Shown: positions 1-8,187 of the stretch, piece after piece
How positions within the stretch are numbered: position 1 is the stretch's first letter
How the letters are laid out: the number at the start of each line of letters is the position of its first letter
From: an uncultured Prevotella sp.
GTDB taxonomy: Bacteria; Bacteroidota; Bacteroidia; Bacteroidales; Bacteroidaceae
Direction of reading: 5' to 3'
DNA: 14,814 bases
Assembly: GCA_934190685.1 (NCBI GenBank)
Contig: CAKPTK010000054.1
Location: 1 to 14,814 of the forward strand
Notes under the pieces: model-generated
Told to the model about the DNA's origin: nothing
The model's database searches: none
What the model saw: the letters and a program-made list of their open reading frames with translations, nothing else
Made by a program: the position numbers and the translations under genes

Positions 1-53
1 GACAAAGAGAGAAATCAGAATTCTTTTTATCATGTATATGTGGTCATAGAAAA

Positions 54-1043
54 TCAGAACTTACCTAAAATTCGGTCCATCACCCAATTGACAGGTGTAG
101 CCGACACCGCCGTACAGTCGCAAGTGCTGATGCCCTGGAGATGCTCAATGACAGAACGGATGATGGGCAACTGCACATAGGAAGGGTTGGGCACCTCGAT
201 ATAGCGGGAGCCTTCGCCGGTGTAGAGGTGTATCGGGTTGTAGGTATAGACCGAAAAGTTGACCATTCCTTGGTCGCCCACCACCTCTATACGGTCGTCC
301 TTGGACGAAGGATGCCCCACAAAGCACCAAGAAGCCGAGCCGGGCAGTCCGTTTTCAAAGCGGAAACATGCACTCACATTGTCGGCGTTTTGATAGAATC
401 CTTCACGGTTGGCACAGATGCCATTGGCCTCGACGATGACACCGAAGATATATTGGATGAGATCCAGTTGGTGAGGAGCGAGATCGTAAAAATAGCCCTC
501 GCCATCGCTATTGGCTTGGAGACGCCAAGGCATGTCGGTATGGGCATTGGAGTCCAAATCGCGTGGTGGACAGGAAAAGCGCAACTGCACATTCATCACC
601 TTGCCTATCTGCCCACTGTCCACGATTTCCTTCACTTTTTGGAAATAAGGCAGGTAGCGCCGATAATAGGCCACAAAACAAGGAACACCTGTCTGCTCGC
701 TGACGCGGTTGATGCGGATACAGTCTTCATAAGAGGCGGCAAGAGGTTTCTCCACATAGACAGGCTTGCCGGCTTTCATCGACATAATGGCATAGGTGGC
801 ATGGGTGGAGGGCGGTGAAGCCACATAAACGGCGTGGATGTCGGGATCATCGATGAGTTCCTGCGCATCAGTATACCATTTGGCTACATGGTTGCGCTCG
901 GCATAGGAACGGGCAATCTGTTCCTTACGGCTCATCACAGCCACGACACGAGAACCTTCCACCTCGTCGAAGGCAGGACCACTCTTTCTTTCGGTCACTT
1001 CTCCACAACCGATGATTCCCCAATTGATTTTCTTTCTTGGCAT
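54..1043 (-). CDS. Gfo/Idh/MocA family NAD(P)-dependent oxidoreductase
   Basis: Predicted cytoplasmic oxidoreductase of 329 residues that uses NAD(P) on a sugar, sugar acid, inositol or similar polyol; the substrate cannot be read from sequence. Seen: an N-terminal Rossmann fold with GIIGCG at residues 9-14, the family EKP motif at 98-100 (K99 is the usual catalytic lysine), and D187-x3-H191 in the C-terminal alpha/beta domain, matching the family's catalytic Asp/His pair. Length is normal and the C-terminus (NWVMDRILGKF) looks intact, so the gene is complete. No signal peptide is visible, unlike the Tat-exported members common in Bacteroidota. The ATG lies 8 bp after the ABC-F stop, so it is probably the last gene seen of the minus-strand operon. 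No terminator is visible in the 53 bp beyond it, so the operon may continue past the window edge. Confidence 0.9.
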   Translation of the reverse strand: MPRKKINWGIIGCGEVTERKSGPAFDEVEGSRVVAVMSRKEQIARSYAERNHVAKWYTDAQELIDDPDIHAVYVASPPSTHATYAIMSMKAGKPVYVEKPLAASYEDCIRINRVSEQTGVPCFVAYYRRYLPYFQKVKEIVDSGQIGKVMNVQLRFSCPPRDLDSNAHTDMPWRLQANSDGEGYFYDLAPHQLDLIQYIFGVIVEANGICANREGFYQNADNVSACFRFENGLPGSASWCFVGHPSSKDDRIEVVGDQGMVNFSVYTYNPIHLYTGEGSRYIEVPNPSYVQLPIIRSVIEHLQGISTCDCTAVSATPVNWVMDRILGKF

Positions 1044-1051
1044 AGTTTTCC

Positions 1052-2833
1052 TTATTCTATCTCACTCAGTTCCAACCAACGCATTTCTTTCTCGTCAAGT
1101 TCCTCCTTCAACAGAGGCAGCCGACGGCTCTTCTCTGTCAGTTCATCTACAGAGAGTGTACCCGAGCAAAGTTCCGCCTCCAAGGTCTTCTGTTCCTCGG
1201 TGAGGCTCTTGATGTCGCGTTCAAGTTGCTGAAGTTCCATCTTTTCCTTGTACGACAGTTTTCTCCTTGTATCGTTGTGATAGTCTTTCTTCTTGGCCTG
1301 CTCTACAGACTGCTGAGGCTTGGACTCGGCTTGTGCCTTGCTCTCCAATCGGCTCCATTCCCGATACTGGGTATAGTTGCCGGGGAAGTCTTTCACGGCG
1401 CCGTTCCCTTTGAACACGAGCAAGTGGTCCACCACCTTGTCCATGAAATAGCGGTCGTGGCTCACCACAATCACGCAACCCGGGAAATCCTCCAAGTATT
1501 CTTCAAGGATTTGCAGGGTTTGGATGTCAAGATCGTTGGTCGGCTCGTCGAGTACGAGGAAGTTGGGATTCTGCATGAGCACGGTACAGAGATATAGCTT
1601 ACGGCGCTCTCCGCCACTGAGCTTGGCGATATAATTGTGTTGTTCCTCGGGAGTGAAAAGAAAATGCTGCAGCAACTGTGAGGCTGTCAGATGCTTGCCT
1701 CCGCCCAAATCTACATATTCCGCTATGTCTGTCACAGCGTCTATCACTTTCTGGTCCTCGCGGAAATTCATGCCATCTTGGGAGAAATAACCAAAACGGA
1801 CCGTCTCTCCGATGTCAAACTGTCCGCTGTCGGGGGCGACCTTGCCGAGAAGCATCTTCACGAACGTGGATTTTCCCGTACCATTGTTGCCTACAATACC
1901 CATTTTCTCAAAGCGGGCGAAATTATAGTAAAAGTCTTTCAAGATAACCTTGTCTCCGAAAGCCTTGGACACATATTGGCATTCAAAGATTTTATTGCCA
2001 ATGTAAACGCCCCGGGATTTCAGTCGAACCTGTCGTTCCTCGATACGCTGCTTGGCTTTCTGCTCCAGTCCGTAGAAGGCCTCTTCACGATAGCGTGCCT
2101 TGTGCCCACGGGCTTGGGGCTGCCGGCGCATCCAATCCAACTCCTTTCGGTAGAGATTGTTGGCACGTTGTATCTCGGCACGCTGCACATCAATGCGCTC
2201 CTGTCGCTTCTGGAGATAGTAGCTATAGTTTCCACGGTAGGTATAGATGGTATTGTCGTCTAGTTCAAGGATGACATTGCACACCCGGTCGAGAAAGAAA
2301 CGGTCGTGGGTGACCATTAGGAGGGTGCGGTTGCCCCGGTTGAGAAATCCTTCCAACCACTCTATCATTTCCAAGTCTAGATGGTTGGTAGGTTCGTCGA
2401 GGATGAGCAGGTCCGGCTCGGTGATGAGCACATTGGCCAGAGCGACACGTTTTTGCTGTCCGCCACTAAGCTCACCCATGGCTTGGTCGAGGTTTTGAAT
2501 CTTGAGTTGAGTGAGAATCTGTTTGGCTTTCAGCACCAGCTCTTCGTTGCCATGATGATTGAAACAGGCGTCGAGCACACTCTCGGAAGGATCGAAATGC
2601 GGTTGTTGCTCAAGCATGCCAACGCGCAAGTCTTTCTTATAAATAATTTCTCCGGAGTCTTTGCCTTCCTTGCCGGTAAGCACGGAAAGAAGTGTCGACT
2701 TGCCTGTGCCGTTCTGAGCCACCAGTCCCACCTTCTGTCCCTCGCTCACACTGAAACTGAGGTTGCGGAACAACACATGGGCACCGAATGCTTTTGACAC
2801 ATTCTGCACATCTAAATAGGGAATTACTGCCAT
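1052..2833 (-). CDS. Uup-like ABC-F family ATPase (duplicated ABC domains)
   Basis: Soluble ABC-F protein of 593 residues with two nucleotide-binding domains and no membrane segments. Domain 1: Walker A NGTGKST ending at residue 47, signature LSGGQ 122-126, Walker B and D-loop LLILDEPTNHLD 142-153, switch His176. Domain 2: Walker A GNNGTGKST 315-323, signature LSGGE 405-409, Walker B LVLDEPTNDLD 426-436, switch His459. The linker carries ELDWMRRQPQARGHKARY (231-248), the type of motif seen in Uup proteins, and a charged, probably coiled-coil tail covers about 525-590. E. coli Uup binds branched DNA and affects precise transposon excision, and it also genetically interacts with ribosome function; which applies here is inference. 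All catalytic motifs are intact. The gene starts 34 bp after engB and ends 8 bp before the oxidoreductase. A target-protection (antibiotic resistance) ABC-F is less likely because of the Uup-type linker and tail. Confidence 0.92.
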   Translation of the reverse strand: MAVIPYLDVQNVSKAFGAHVLFRNLSFSVSEGQKVGLVAQNGTGKSTLLSVLTGKEGKDSGEIIYKKDLRVGMLEQQPHFDPSESVLDACFNHHGNEELVLKAKQILTQLKIQNLDQAMGELSGGQQKRVALANVLITEPDLLILDEPTNHLDLEMIEWLEGFLNRGNRTLLMVTHDRFFLDRVCNVILELDDNTIYTYRGNYSYYLQKRQERIDVQRAEIQRANNLYRKELDWMRRQPQARGHKARYREEAFYGLEQKAKQRIEERQVRLKSRGVYIGNKIFECQYVSKAFGDKVILKDFYYNFARFEKMGIVGNNGTGKSTFVKMLLGKVAPDSGQFDIGETVRFGYFSQDGMNFREDQKVIDAVTDIAEYVDLGGGKHLTASQLLQHFLFTPEEQHNYIAKLSGGERRKLYLCTVLMQNPNFLVLDEPTNDLDIQTLQILEEYLEDFPGCVIVVSHDRYFMDKVVDHLLVFKGNGAVKDFPGNYTQYREWSRLESKAQAESKPQQSVEQAKKKDYHNDTRRKLSYKEKMELQQLERDIKSLTEEQKTLEAELCSGTLSVDELTEKSRRLPLLKEELDEKEMRWLELSEIE

Positions 2834-2867
2834 GTCTTAGTCTGTTGACAATATTGTGTTTCAGGGA

Positions 2868-3473
2868 TTATTCTTCAGCAAGCGACTTGTTGATTTCCTC
2901 GATATAGCCGAGCACTTCATCGCGACCAAACTTCTTTTCAGAACTGGTGATGAAATAAGGCGGAAGGTCTTCCCATGTGTCCTTGAGCGCCTCCATCCAT
3001 ACTTCCGCATTTTTGCGGGCCTTGGGCATGCCCTGTTTATCAGCCTTGGTGAAGATAATGGCGAAAGGCACGGAGCTGGCACCGAGCCAGTCGATGAACT
3101 CCCTGTCTATCTTCTGCTGCTCATGGCGAACATCGATAAGCACGAAAACGTTGACCAACTGCTTGCGCTGAAGGATATATTGTGAAATCATCTGTTCCAA
3201 CTTCTGCTGCACACTCTTGCTCCGTTTGGCAAAACCATAACCGGGAAGGTCGACGAGATACCACTCGTTGTTGATGATAAAATGGTTGATGAGCAAGGTC
3301 TTGCCAGGAGTAGCCGAGGTCTTGGCGAGATTCTTGTGGTTGCAAAGCATGTTGATCAGGCTTGACTTGCCCACATTGGAACGGCCGATGAAAGCATATT
3401 CAGCCTTTGTGTCGTTGGGGCACTTGCTGACGGTTGGGCTACTTATTGTAAATTCAGATCTTGTTATTTCCAT
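2868..3473 (-). CDS. engB: Ribosome biogenesis GTP-binding protein EngB/YsxC
   Basis: Small TRAFAC-class GTPase of 201 residues, the usual EngB length, which in studied bacteria helps assemble the 50S subunit and is often essential. All G motifs are visible: G1 GRSNVGKS at 30-37, G2 threonine in SATPGKT (53-59), G3 DLPG at 75-78 followed by the family-typical YGFAK, G4 TKAD at 142-145, and G5 TSS at 176-178. The start ATG follows an A-rich leader with no Shine-Dalgarno, as is usual in Bacteroidota. It sits 18 bp after the DUF2461 gene and 34 bp before the ABC-F gene, within the minus-strand operon. No separate TAnnTTTG box is seen directly upstream. Confidence 0.96.
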   Translation of the reverse strand: MEITRSEFTISSPTVSKCPNDTKAEYAFIGRSNVGKSSLINMLCNHKNLAKTSATPGKTLLINHFIINNEWYLVDLPGYGFAKRSKSVQQKLEQMISQYILQRKQLVNVFVLIDVRHEQQKIDREFIDWLGASSVPFAIIFTKADKQGMPKARKNAEVWMEALKDTWEDLPPYFITSSEKKFGRDEVLGYIEEINKSLAEE

Positions 3474-3491
3474 AATTGTTGTCTTTGTTTT

Positions 3492-4190
3492 TTATTCATA
3501 ATCATCTATCACCTCGTTCATCATATCCATCATAGGCTTGCCAATCTTGAAGATACGGGTCATCTCGTCAAGCCAGCCGTCACTGCCAAAGAAGTTGTCG
3601 GACACACGTGTCCAGCAGCAATAGTCTTTCATGCGGAGATAGTCGAGATAGGGATAGTCTTTCGGAAAGTCCTTGGGACACTTCTTGAGCATCGACAATC
3701 CAAAACCTCGCTCGTCGTCCCATCCACCTTCACCGGGCTTGCCGAATGTCTGAATGAACTCAGGGGATTCCACAGCCTCCCGCCAACGGTCAATGTTACC
3801 CATGATTTCATTGCGACAAGAGGTGAGGATGTTGGTAGGCAGACAATAGTTGCCCAGTGCCAACAAGCAATGTCCGGGTTCCATATGCAGATAGTAGCCT
3901 CCATGCATGGCCTTCTTGCCATGGGCTGCGATGTAGGCACCGAGGTGGTTCTTATACGGTGACTTGTCGTTGGAGAATCGGGTGTCGCGATAGAAGCGAT
4001 AGGTAGCGTCCTTCACTTTTACATGGGCTACAGTCGGGTCGAATTCGGCGATGCGGGCAATTGCTGTCGCCACCCCTTCCTCAAAAGAGGTCTTTGCCTC
4101 AAGATATTCGTCTTTATGCTCTTGAAACCACTGCCGGTCGTTGTTGGCCATGATGTGTTTCAAGAAGGTGATGATAAGTTTGCTGTTCAT
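3492..4190 (-). CDS. DUF2461 domain-containing protein (TIGR02453 family)
   Basis: Conserved cytoplasmic protein of 232 residues and unknown function. The family signature is clear: RFYRDTRFSNDKSPYKNHLG at residues 65-84, followed by a GGYYLHMEPGH segment (97-107) and a C-terminal part ending in acidic residues. Length matches the family, there is no signal peptide or membrane segment, and the frame is intact. Its ATG overlaps the nth stop codon as ATGA (4187-4190), so translation is probably coupled to nth. The family has no established biochemical role that I know of. Sharing an operon with a DNA-repair enzyme and EngB does not assign one. Confidence 0.88.
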   Translation of the reverse strand: MNSKLIITFLKHIMANNDRQWFQEHKDEYLEAKTSFEEGVATAIARIAEFDPTVAHVKVKDATYRFYRDTRFSNDKSPYKNHLGAYIAAHGKKAMHGGYYLHMEPGHCLLALGNYCLPTNILTSCRNEIMGNIDRWREAVESPEFIQTFGKPGEGGWDDERGFGLSMLKKCPKDFPKDYPYLDYLRMKDYCCWTRVSDNFFGSDGWLDEMTRIFKIGKPMMDMMNEVIDDYE

Positions 4191-4885
4191 AATGGTTGTT
4201 TTCGATTGGTTGCCCGCCGCTTGGGGGCATGGGCGTCACTGACTTTGGAATCGTCGAGACGTTTGGGACAGAAGTTGTCGAATGGACATTTGTCGCATTT
4301 CGGCTTCCGGCTCATACAGACATATCGTCCATGCAGCAAGAGCCAGTGATGGGCTTTCGCCAACTCATCAGCAGGGATATGCCGTTTCAACGTTTGTTCC
4401 ACTTTATAAGGTGTGTTGTCGCTGGCAGGCACGAGTCCAAGACGATGGCTCACACGATAGACATGGGTGTCGACAGGCATCGCTGCCTTGCCATAGGCCA
4501 CAGCCTCGATGACATTGGCGGTCTTCCTCCCCACTCCGGGCAGTTTCACAAGGTCGTCGAAACCCGTGGGCACCTCTCCGCCAAAATCGTTGACAAGCAT
4601 ATGCGCCATCTCCACCAAATGCTTAGCTTTGGCATTGGGATAGCTCACACTCCTAATATATTCATACACTTCCCACTCTTCTGCCTCGGCAAGTGCGGAT
4701 GCTGTGGGCCACTGGGCAAAGAGTGCCGGCGTGACTTGGTTGATACGTTTGTCTGTGCACTGTGCACTGAGCATCACGGCAACAAGGAGTTGGAAAATAT
4801 TGGTGTAATGCAATTCCGTATCCACCTCAGGCTTCTCCCGGCGAAAATAGGCAAGTACCGCCTCATAGCGTTCACTCTGCTTCAT
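4187..4885 (-). CDS. nth: Endonuclease III (DNA glycosylase/AP lyase)
   Basis: Base-excision repair enzyme of 232 residues that removes oxidised pyrimidines and cleaves the abasic site. Seen: the N-terminal LLVAVMLSAQCTDKRIN region (33-49), the helix-hairpin-helix LPGVGRKTANVI (115-126) with catalytic lysine K121, the catalytic aspartate D139 in VDTHVYRV, and the [4Fe-4S] ligands C190-x6-C197-x2-C200-x5-C206 in canonical spacing. It should therefore be fully active and iron-sulfur bound. After the last cysteine there are 26 residues of basic, low-complexity tail (to KRRATNRKQPL), somewhat longer than in E. coli Nth. The start is 12 bp after the peptidase stop and the stop overlaps the DUF2461 start (ATGA), both consistent with one mRNA. 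Confidence 0.96.
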   Translation of the reverse strand: MKQSERYEAVLAYFRREKPEVDTELHYTNIFQLLVAVMLSAQCTDKRINQVTPALFAQWPTASALAEAEEWEVYEYIRSVSYPNAKAKHLVEMAHMLVNDFGGEVPTGFDDLVKLPGVGRKTANVIEAVAYGKAAMPVDTHVYRVSHRLGLVPASDNTPYKVEQTLKRHIPADELAKAHHWLLLHGRYVCMSRKPKCDKCPFDNFCPKRLDDSKVSDAHAPKRRATNRKQPL

Positions 4886-4897
4886 CCTGAGTTTCCG

Positions 4898-7099
4898 TTA
4901 TTTCATTTTATCCTCGAAAAATTCTGTGATTTGACGAAGGAGATGGTTGCGGGTATTGCCACCGAAAATGCTGTGGTTTCGGTTGGTATAGATGTTCATC
5001 TTGAAATCCTTGTCAGCCTGGACGAGTGCCTCGGTATATTCGAAGGTATTCTGAGGATGCACATTGTCATCGGCAAGGCCGTGGCAGATGAGTAGACTGC
5101 CATGCAGACGCTCGGCACGGGAAATGGGGTTATCGTCATAGCCTGTAGGATTCTCACCTGGAGTGCGCATGTAACGCTCGGTATATATGGTATCATAGAA
5201 GCGCCACGATGTTGGAGGAGCTACAGCCACACCGGCACGGAAGACACCTCTGCCCTCGCTCATGCTCATCAGTGTGTTGAAACCGCCGAAGCTCCAGCCC
5301 CAGATGCCGATGCGGTCTTTGTCTACATAGCTCTGCTTGCCCAACCAAAGGGCAGTCTCCACCTGGTCTTTAGATTCCAGGTCGCCCATCTTCAGATAAA
5401 CACACTTCTCAAAATCCGCACCACGGCCACCTGTGCCCCTGCCGTCCACACACACGACTATGAATCCATGTTGGGCAAGATACTGGTCGAAGAGGCAGCC
5501 TTGCCCCATCGAACCGCAGTTCCATGAGTTGACCACTTGCTGACTGCCCGGTCCACTATATTGGAACATAATGACTGGATATTTCTTGCTGGCGTCGAAG
5601 TCTGCCGGCTTGACCATCCATCCGTTGAGTTTCACCCCTTCTGAGGTGGTAAAAGAAAACTGCTCATTGCTGCCAAGCGCCATTCCGTCAAGCGTCTTTT
5701 TCAGTTCTGCATTGTCGAGTAAGGTCGTCTGCACGGCGCCGCGATTGTTGCACAGGGTCGTCACCTGCGGAGTGTGGCGGTCGCTCCAAACATTGATATA
5801 GTTTTTATAGTCCTTGGCAAACACGGCGGAGTTCCAACCTTCTTTCTTCGACAGACGCTCGATTTTACCGTTTTTGTGAGCCACCATCACTTGGCGGTCC
5901 ATCGGGTTCAGACAAGCCGCCTGATAATAGACGTCACCCGTCTTGGCGTCCATACCATAGAAGGCGGTGATATCATATTGTCCACCAATCACCTTACGTT
6001 GGAGTTGTCCATTGAGATTGTACACATAGAGATGCATGAAACCGTCACGGTCGCTTGGCAACAACATCTCGTCACCCACAATATCAATGCCGTCAAGCAC
6101 TTCTTCCTTAACATATTTCGGCACACTCTCCTTGACCAACAGATGACTGATAGTCGTGCGGGGATTCACACCATAGACATTGAGCGCATCCTGATGGCGG
6201 TTCATGGTGAGGACAATCATCTTTTCGGGATTGGAGGTCGCCTTGAGACGGGGCACATAGTCATCCGCCTCAACAGGCACTTGAAGCTGGCGTGTCTGAC
6301 GACTCTTGATATCAAAACTCCAGACAGACACTTTGGAGTTCGCCTCTCCCGCCTTGGGATATTTATAGGAGTATTCACCTGGATAAGTGGCATAGCCGGA
6401 ACGTTCGGGGCTCAGTCCCTTGAAGAGTTGGAGTGAATAGGTCTTCACCTGGCTCTCGTCATACTTAATCCAGCAAATCATGGTACCGTCGGCATTGAAC
6501 GCAAGCGCACGATTGAATCCGAATTCCTCCTCGTTCACCCAGTCTGGCACGCCGTTGATGATGTTGTTGAACTTACCGTCCTTGGTCACTTGACTCTCGG
6601 CATTGTCATAGAGCAACTTGACAAGATAGATGTTGTTGTCTCTCACAAAGGCTATCTGATGGCCGTCGGGACTCCAAGTAGGCACCTGCTGTGGTCCATA
6701 GTCGGACAACGGTGTGAGCTTGCGAGAACCTATATTATAGATATAATAGACCGCAGTACTCGAACGGCGGTAGATGGGTTTCGTCTCGGTGCGGATTAGC
6801 ATCTTGCTTCCATCAGGACTCATAATGTATCCATCAAATTCGGAGAGCCGCTTGCCCTGCGTGTTGTCCACGTCGAAGAGCACCCCCACTTGCTTGCCTG
6901 TGGTGTAAGAGTATTTGACTATTTTCTTACCGTCGGCGCTGATTTGGGCATAAGTACCGTCTTCAAGGGGCGTCACGGCGCTGAGGGTTTCGGCACGATA
7001 ATTGCCGCTTGTGATGTCTTTCAGATTAAGGGGTTCTGAAGCCAGCAACCGGGTCGTTGCCAGCAATATGGCTGCACACATTATTAATAAACGTTTCAT
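4898..7099 (-). CDS. DPP IV-like S9 family prolyl dipeptidyl peptidase, secreted
   Basis: Serine peptidase of 733 residues, probably periplasmic, expected to release X-Pro or X-Ala dipeptides from peptide N-termini. A signal peptide is visible (MKRLLIMCAAILLATTRLLA, cleavage near residue 20). Residues about 35-470 form the WD-like beta-propeller, including DWVNEEEFG (186-194), whose E191/E192 match the Glu pair that binds the substrate N-terminus in DPP IV. The C-terminal alpha/beta-hydrolase domain holds the triad: S603 in GWSFGG, D677 in HGLADDNVH, and H709 in NRNHSIFGG. N679, matching the DPP IV active-site Asn, is present. One oddity is Phe604 after the nucleophile, where DPP IV usually has Tyr. 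Length fits bacterial DPP IV. It is first in the minus-strand operon, behind its own promoter box. Such enzymes feed peptide use in oral and gut Bacteroidales. Confidence 0.93.
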   Translation of the reverse strand: MKRLLIMCAAILLATTRLLASEPLNLKDITSGNYRAETLSAVTPLEDGTYAQISADGKKIVKYSYTTGKQVGVLFDVDNTQGKRLSEFDGYIMSPDGSKMLIRTETKPIYRRSSTAVYYIYNIGSRKLTPLSDYGPQQVPTWSPDGHQIAFVRDNNIYLVKLLYDNAESQVTKDGKFNNIINGVPDWVNEEEFGFNRALAFNADGTMICWIKYDESQVKTYSLQLFKGLSPERSGYATYPGEYSYKYPKAGEANSKVSVWSFDIKSRQTRQLQVPVEADDYVPRLKATSNPEKMIVLTMNRHQDALNVYGVNPRTTISHLLVKESVPKYVKEEVLDGIDIVGDEMLLPSDRDGFMHLYVYNLNGQLQRKVIGGQYDITAFYGMDAKTGDVYYQAACLNPMDRQVMVAHKNGKIERLSKKEGWNSAVFAKDYKNYINVWSDRHTPQVTTLCNNRGAVQTTLLDNAELKKTLDGMALGSNEQFSFTTSEGVKLNGWMVKPADFDASKKYPVIMFQYSGPGSQQVVNSWNCGSMGQGCLFDQYLAQHGFIVVCVDGRGTGGRGADFEKCVYLKMGDLESKDQVETALWLGKQSYVDKDRIGIWGWSFGGFNTLMSMSEGRGVFRAGVAVAPPTSWRFYDTIYTERYMRTPGENPTGYDDNPISRAERLHGSLLICHGLADDNVHPQNTFEYTEALVQADKDFKMNIYTNRNHSIFGGNTRNHLLRQITEFFEDKMK

Positions 7100-7121
7100 C
7101 GCAATAATTTATAATTGTAAA

Positions 7122-7155
7122 TTTGTGCAAAGATAAATCTTTTTCATTACTTTTG
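7122..7155 (+). promoter_or_regulatory. Bacteroidota-type promoter for the radical SAM gene
   Basis: TACTTTTG (7148-7155) fits the -7 consensus TAnnTTTG, with TTTG at 7122-7125 as a candidate -33 element. The spacing is 22 bp, slightly above the usual 19-21. The gene's ATG at 7193 lies 37 bp downstream after an A-rich leader without Shine-Dalgarno. It interleaves with the divergent minus-strand promoter. Confidence 0.6.
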
Positions 7156-7158
7156 CAA
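7128..7158 (-). promoter_or_regulatory. Bacteroidota-type promoter for the six-gene minus-strand operon
   Basis: Reading the minus strand, TATCTTTG (7128-7135) fits the -7 consensus TAnnTTTG and is preceded, after 20 bp, by TTG (7156-7158), fitting the -33 element. The predicted transcript begins some 10-25 bp before the peptidase ATG at 7099. No other equally good promoter is seen directly upstream of the downstream operon genes. Confidence 0.65.
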
Positions 7159-7192
7159 CTCGTCTGTATTAAAAAGAACAAAAACACCAACA

Positions 7193-8113
7193 ATGTCACC
7201 ACTACCATACAACGATTTCGGCTCATGGATACGCCGACAATTCCCCTTCCGGGTGCAAAAACTCTCGATTGACGCAGGCTTCTCTTGCCCCAACCGCGAC
7301 GGACGCATCAGCACGGGCGGATGCACGTTTTGCGACAACGAGACGTTCAATCCTGCCTATTGCAACCGCACAAAAACTGTCGCCACACAGATTGCAGAAG
7401 GCAAGGCTTTCTTCGCCCGCAAATATCCTGACATGCATTATCTCGCCTATTTCCAGGCCTACACCAATACTTATGCGCCACTCGAATCGCTCAAAGTGTT
7501 GTATGAGGAAGCGTTGGAGCAACCAGGAGTGGAAGGCATTGTCATCGGCACCCGACCAGACTGCGTGTCCAAGTCCCTACTCGATTACCTGGAGCAGTTG
7601 ACCAAGGAGAAGTTTGTCATGGTGGAATACGGCATCGAGAGTGCCAATGACCAGACACTCGCCCGCATCAACCGGGGACACGACTTCGATTGCAGCCGGC
7701 GTGCCGTGGAACTAACGGCAGAACGCGGCATCATGACTGGAGGACACATGATCATCGGCTTGCCAGGCGAAGGACACGATGAGATTGTCCGCCAAGCCGA
7801 CCTTGTCTCCGCCCTACCACTCACTGTACTCAAGCTCCATCAACTGCAGATTGTCCGCGGAACACGCTTGGCCCAAGAATATGCCGAGCATCCATTCCCC
7901 ACCTTTTCCGTCGACGAGTATATCCACACCATATGCGACTATATGGAACGGCTGCGTCCAGACCTGGTGCTTGAACGCTTCGTGAGCCAGTCGCCAGCCC
8001 AACTGCTTGTCGCCCCAAAATGGGGGCTGAAAAACCATGAATTCACCGACAGACTTGTCAACTATATGAGAAAAAACGGCATCAGACAAGGAGACCGCTA
8101 TCAACAGGAATGA
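7193..8113 (+). CDS. YhcC-type radical SAM protein (TIGR01212 family)
   Basis: Predicted cytoplasmic radical SAM enzyme of 306 residues, the usual family length. The [4Fe-4S] cysteines are C32 (in FSCPNRDG), C44 and C47 (GGCTFC). The C-x11-C-x2-C spacing differs from the common CxxxCxxC and resembles the Elp3-like group to which YhcC/YtqA belong. Further family-like segments are VMVEYGIES (about 142-150) and HMIIGLPGE (about 184-192), parts of the SAM-binding TIM barrel. The target is unknown; a role in nucleic-acid modification is sometimes suggested for relatives but is not shown by this sequence. The gene is first after a plus-strand promoter and its TGA overlaps a possible but unlikely earlier start of the next gene. 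Confidence 0.9.
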   Translation: MSPLPYNDFGSWIRRQFPFRVQKLSIDAGFSCPNRDGRISTGGCTFCDNETFNPAYCNRTKTVATQIAEGKAFFARKYPDMHYLAYFQAYTNTYAPLESLKVLYEEALEQPGVEGIVIGTRPDCVSKSLLDYLEQLTKEKFVMVEYGIESANDQTLARINRGHDFDCSRRAVELTAERGIMTGGHMIIGLPGEGHDEIVRQADLVSALPLTVLKLHQLQIVRGTRLAQEYAEHPFPTFSVDEYIHTICDYMERLRPDLVLERFVSQSPAQLLVAPKWGLKNHEFTDRLVNYMRKNGIRQGDRYQQE

Positions 8114-8156
8114 ACAAAAACTCAAGCGTATGTGGCGGTTTCCATGAAAAAAGATG

Positions 8157-8164
8157 TAACTTTG
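8157..8164 (+). promoter_or_regulatory. Promoter -7 box upstream of the TamL-like gene
   Basis: TAACTTTG matches TAnnTTTG exactly and lies 23 bp before the preferred ATG at 8188. No clear TTTG is found at the -33 distance, so it is a partial match. It lies inside the longer reading frame that begins at 8110, which argues that transcription can start after that earlier ATG. Confidence 0.5.
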
Positions 8165-8187
8165 CACCGACAACTACAGTATATTCA

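Noticed and set aside
12..59. Short direct repeat AAATCAGAA at 12-20 and 51-59 near the left edge
   Set aside because: Nine bases occurring twice in AT-rich sequence, without any flanking structure or mobile-element feature.
2848..2857. Perfect palindrome ACAATATTGT between engB and the ABC-F gene
   Set aside because: Only 10 bp, AT-rich, with no promoter box beside it and no T tract; chance is the simplest explanation.
4196..5095. 299-codon plus-strand open frame opposite nth and the end of the peptidase gene
   Set aside because: It spans two real genes with intact catalytic motifs and their junction. Its translation has no family resemblance.
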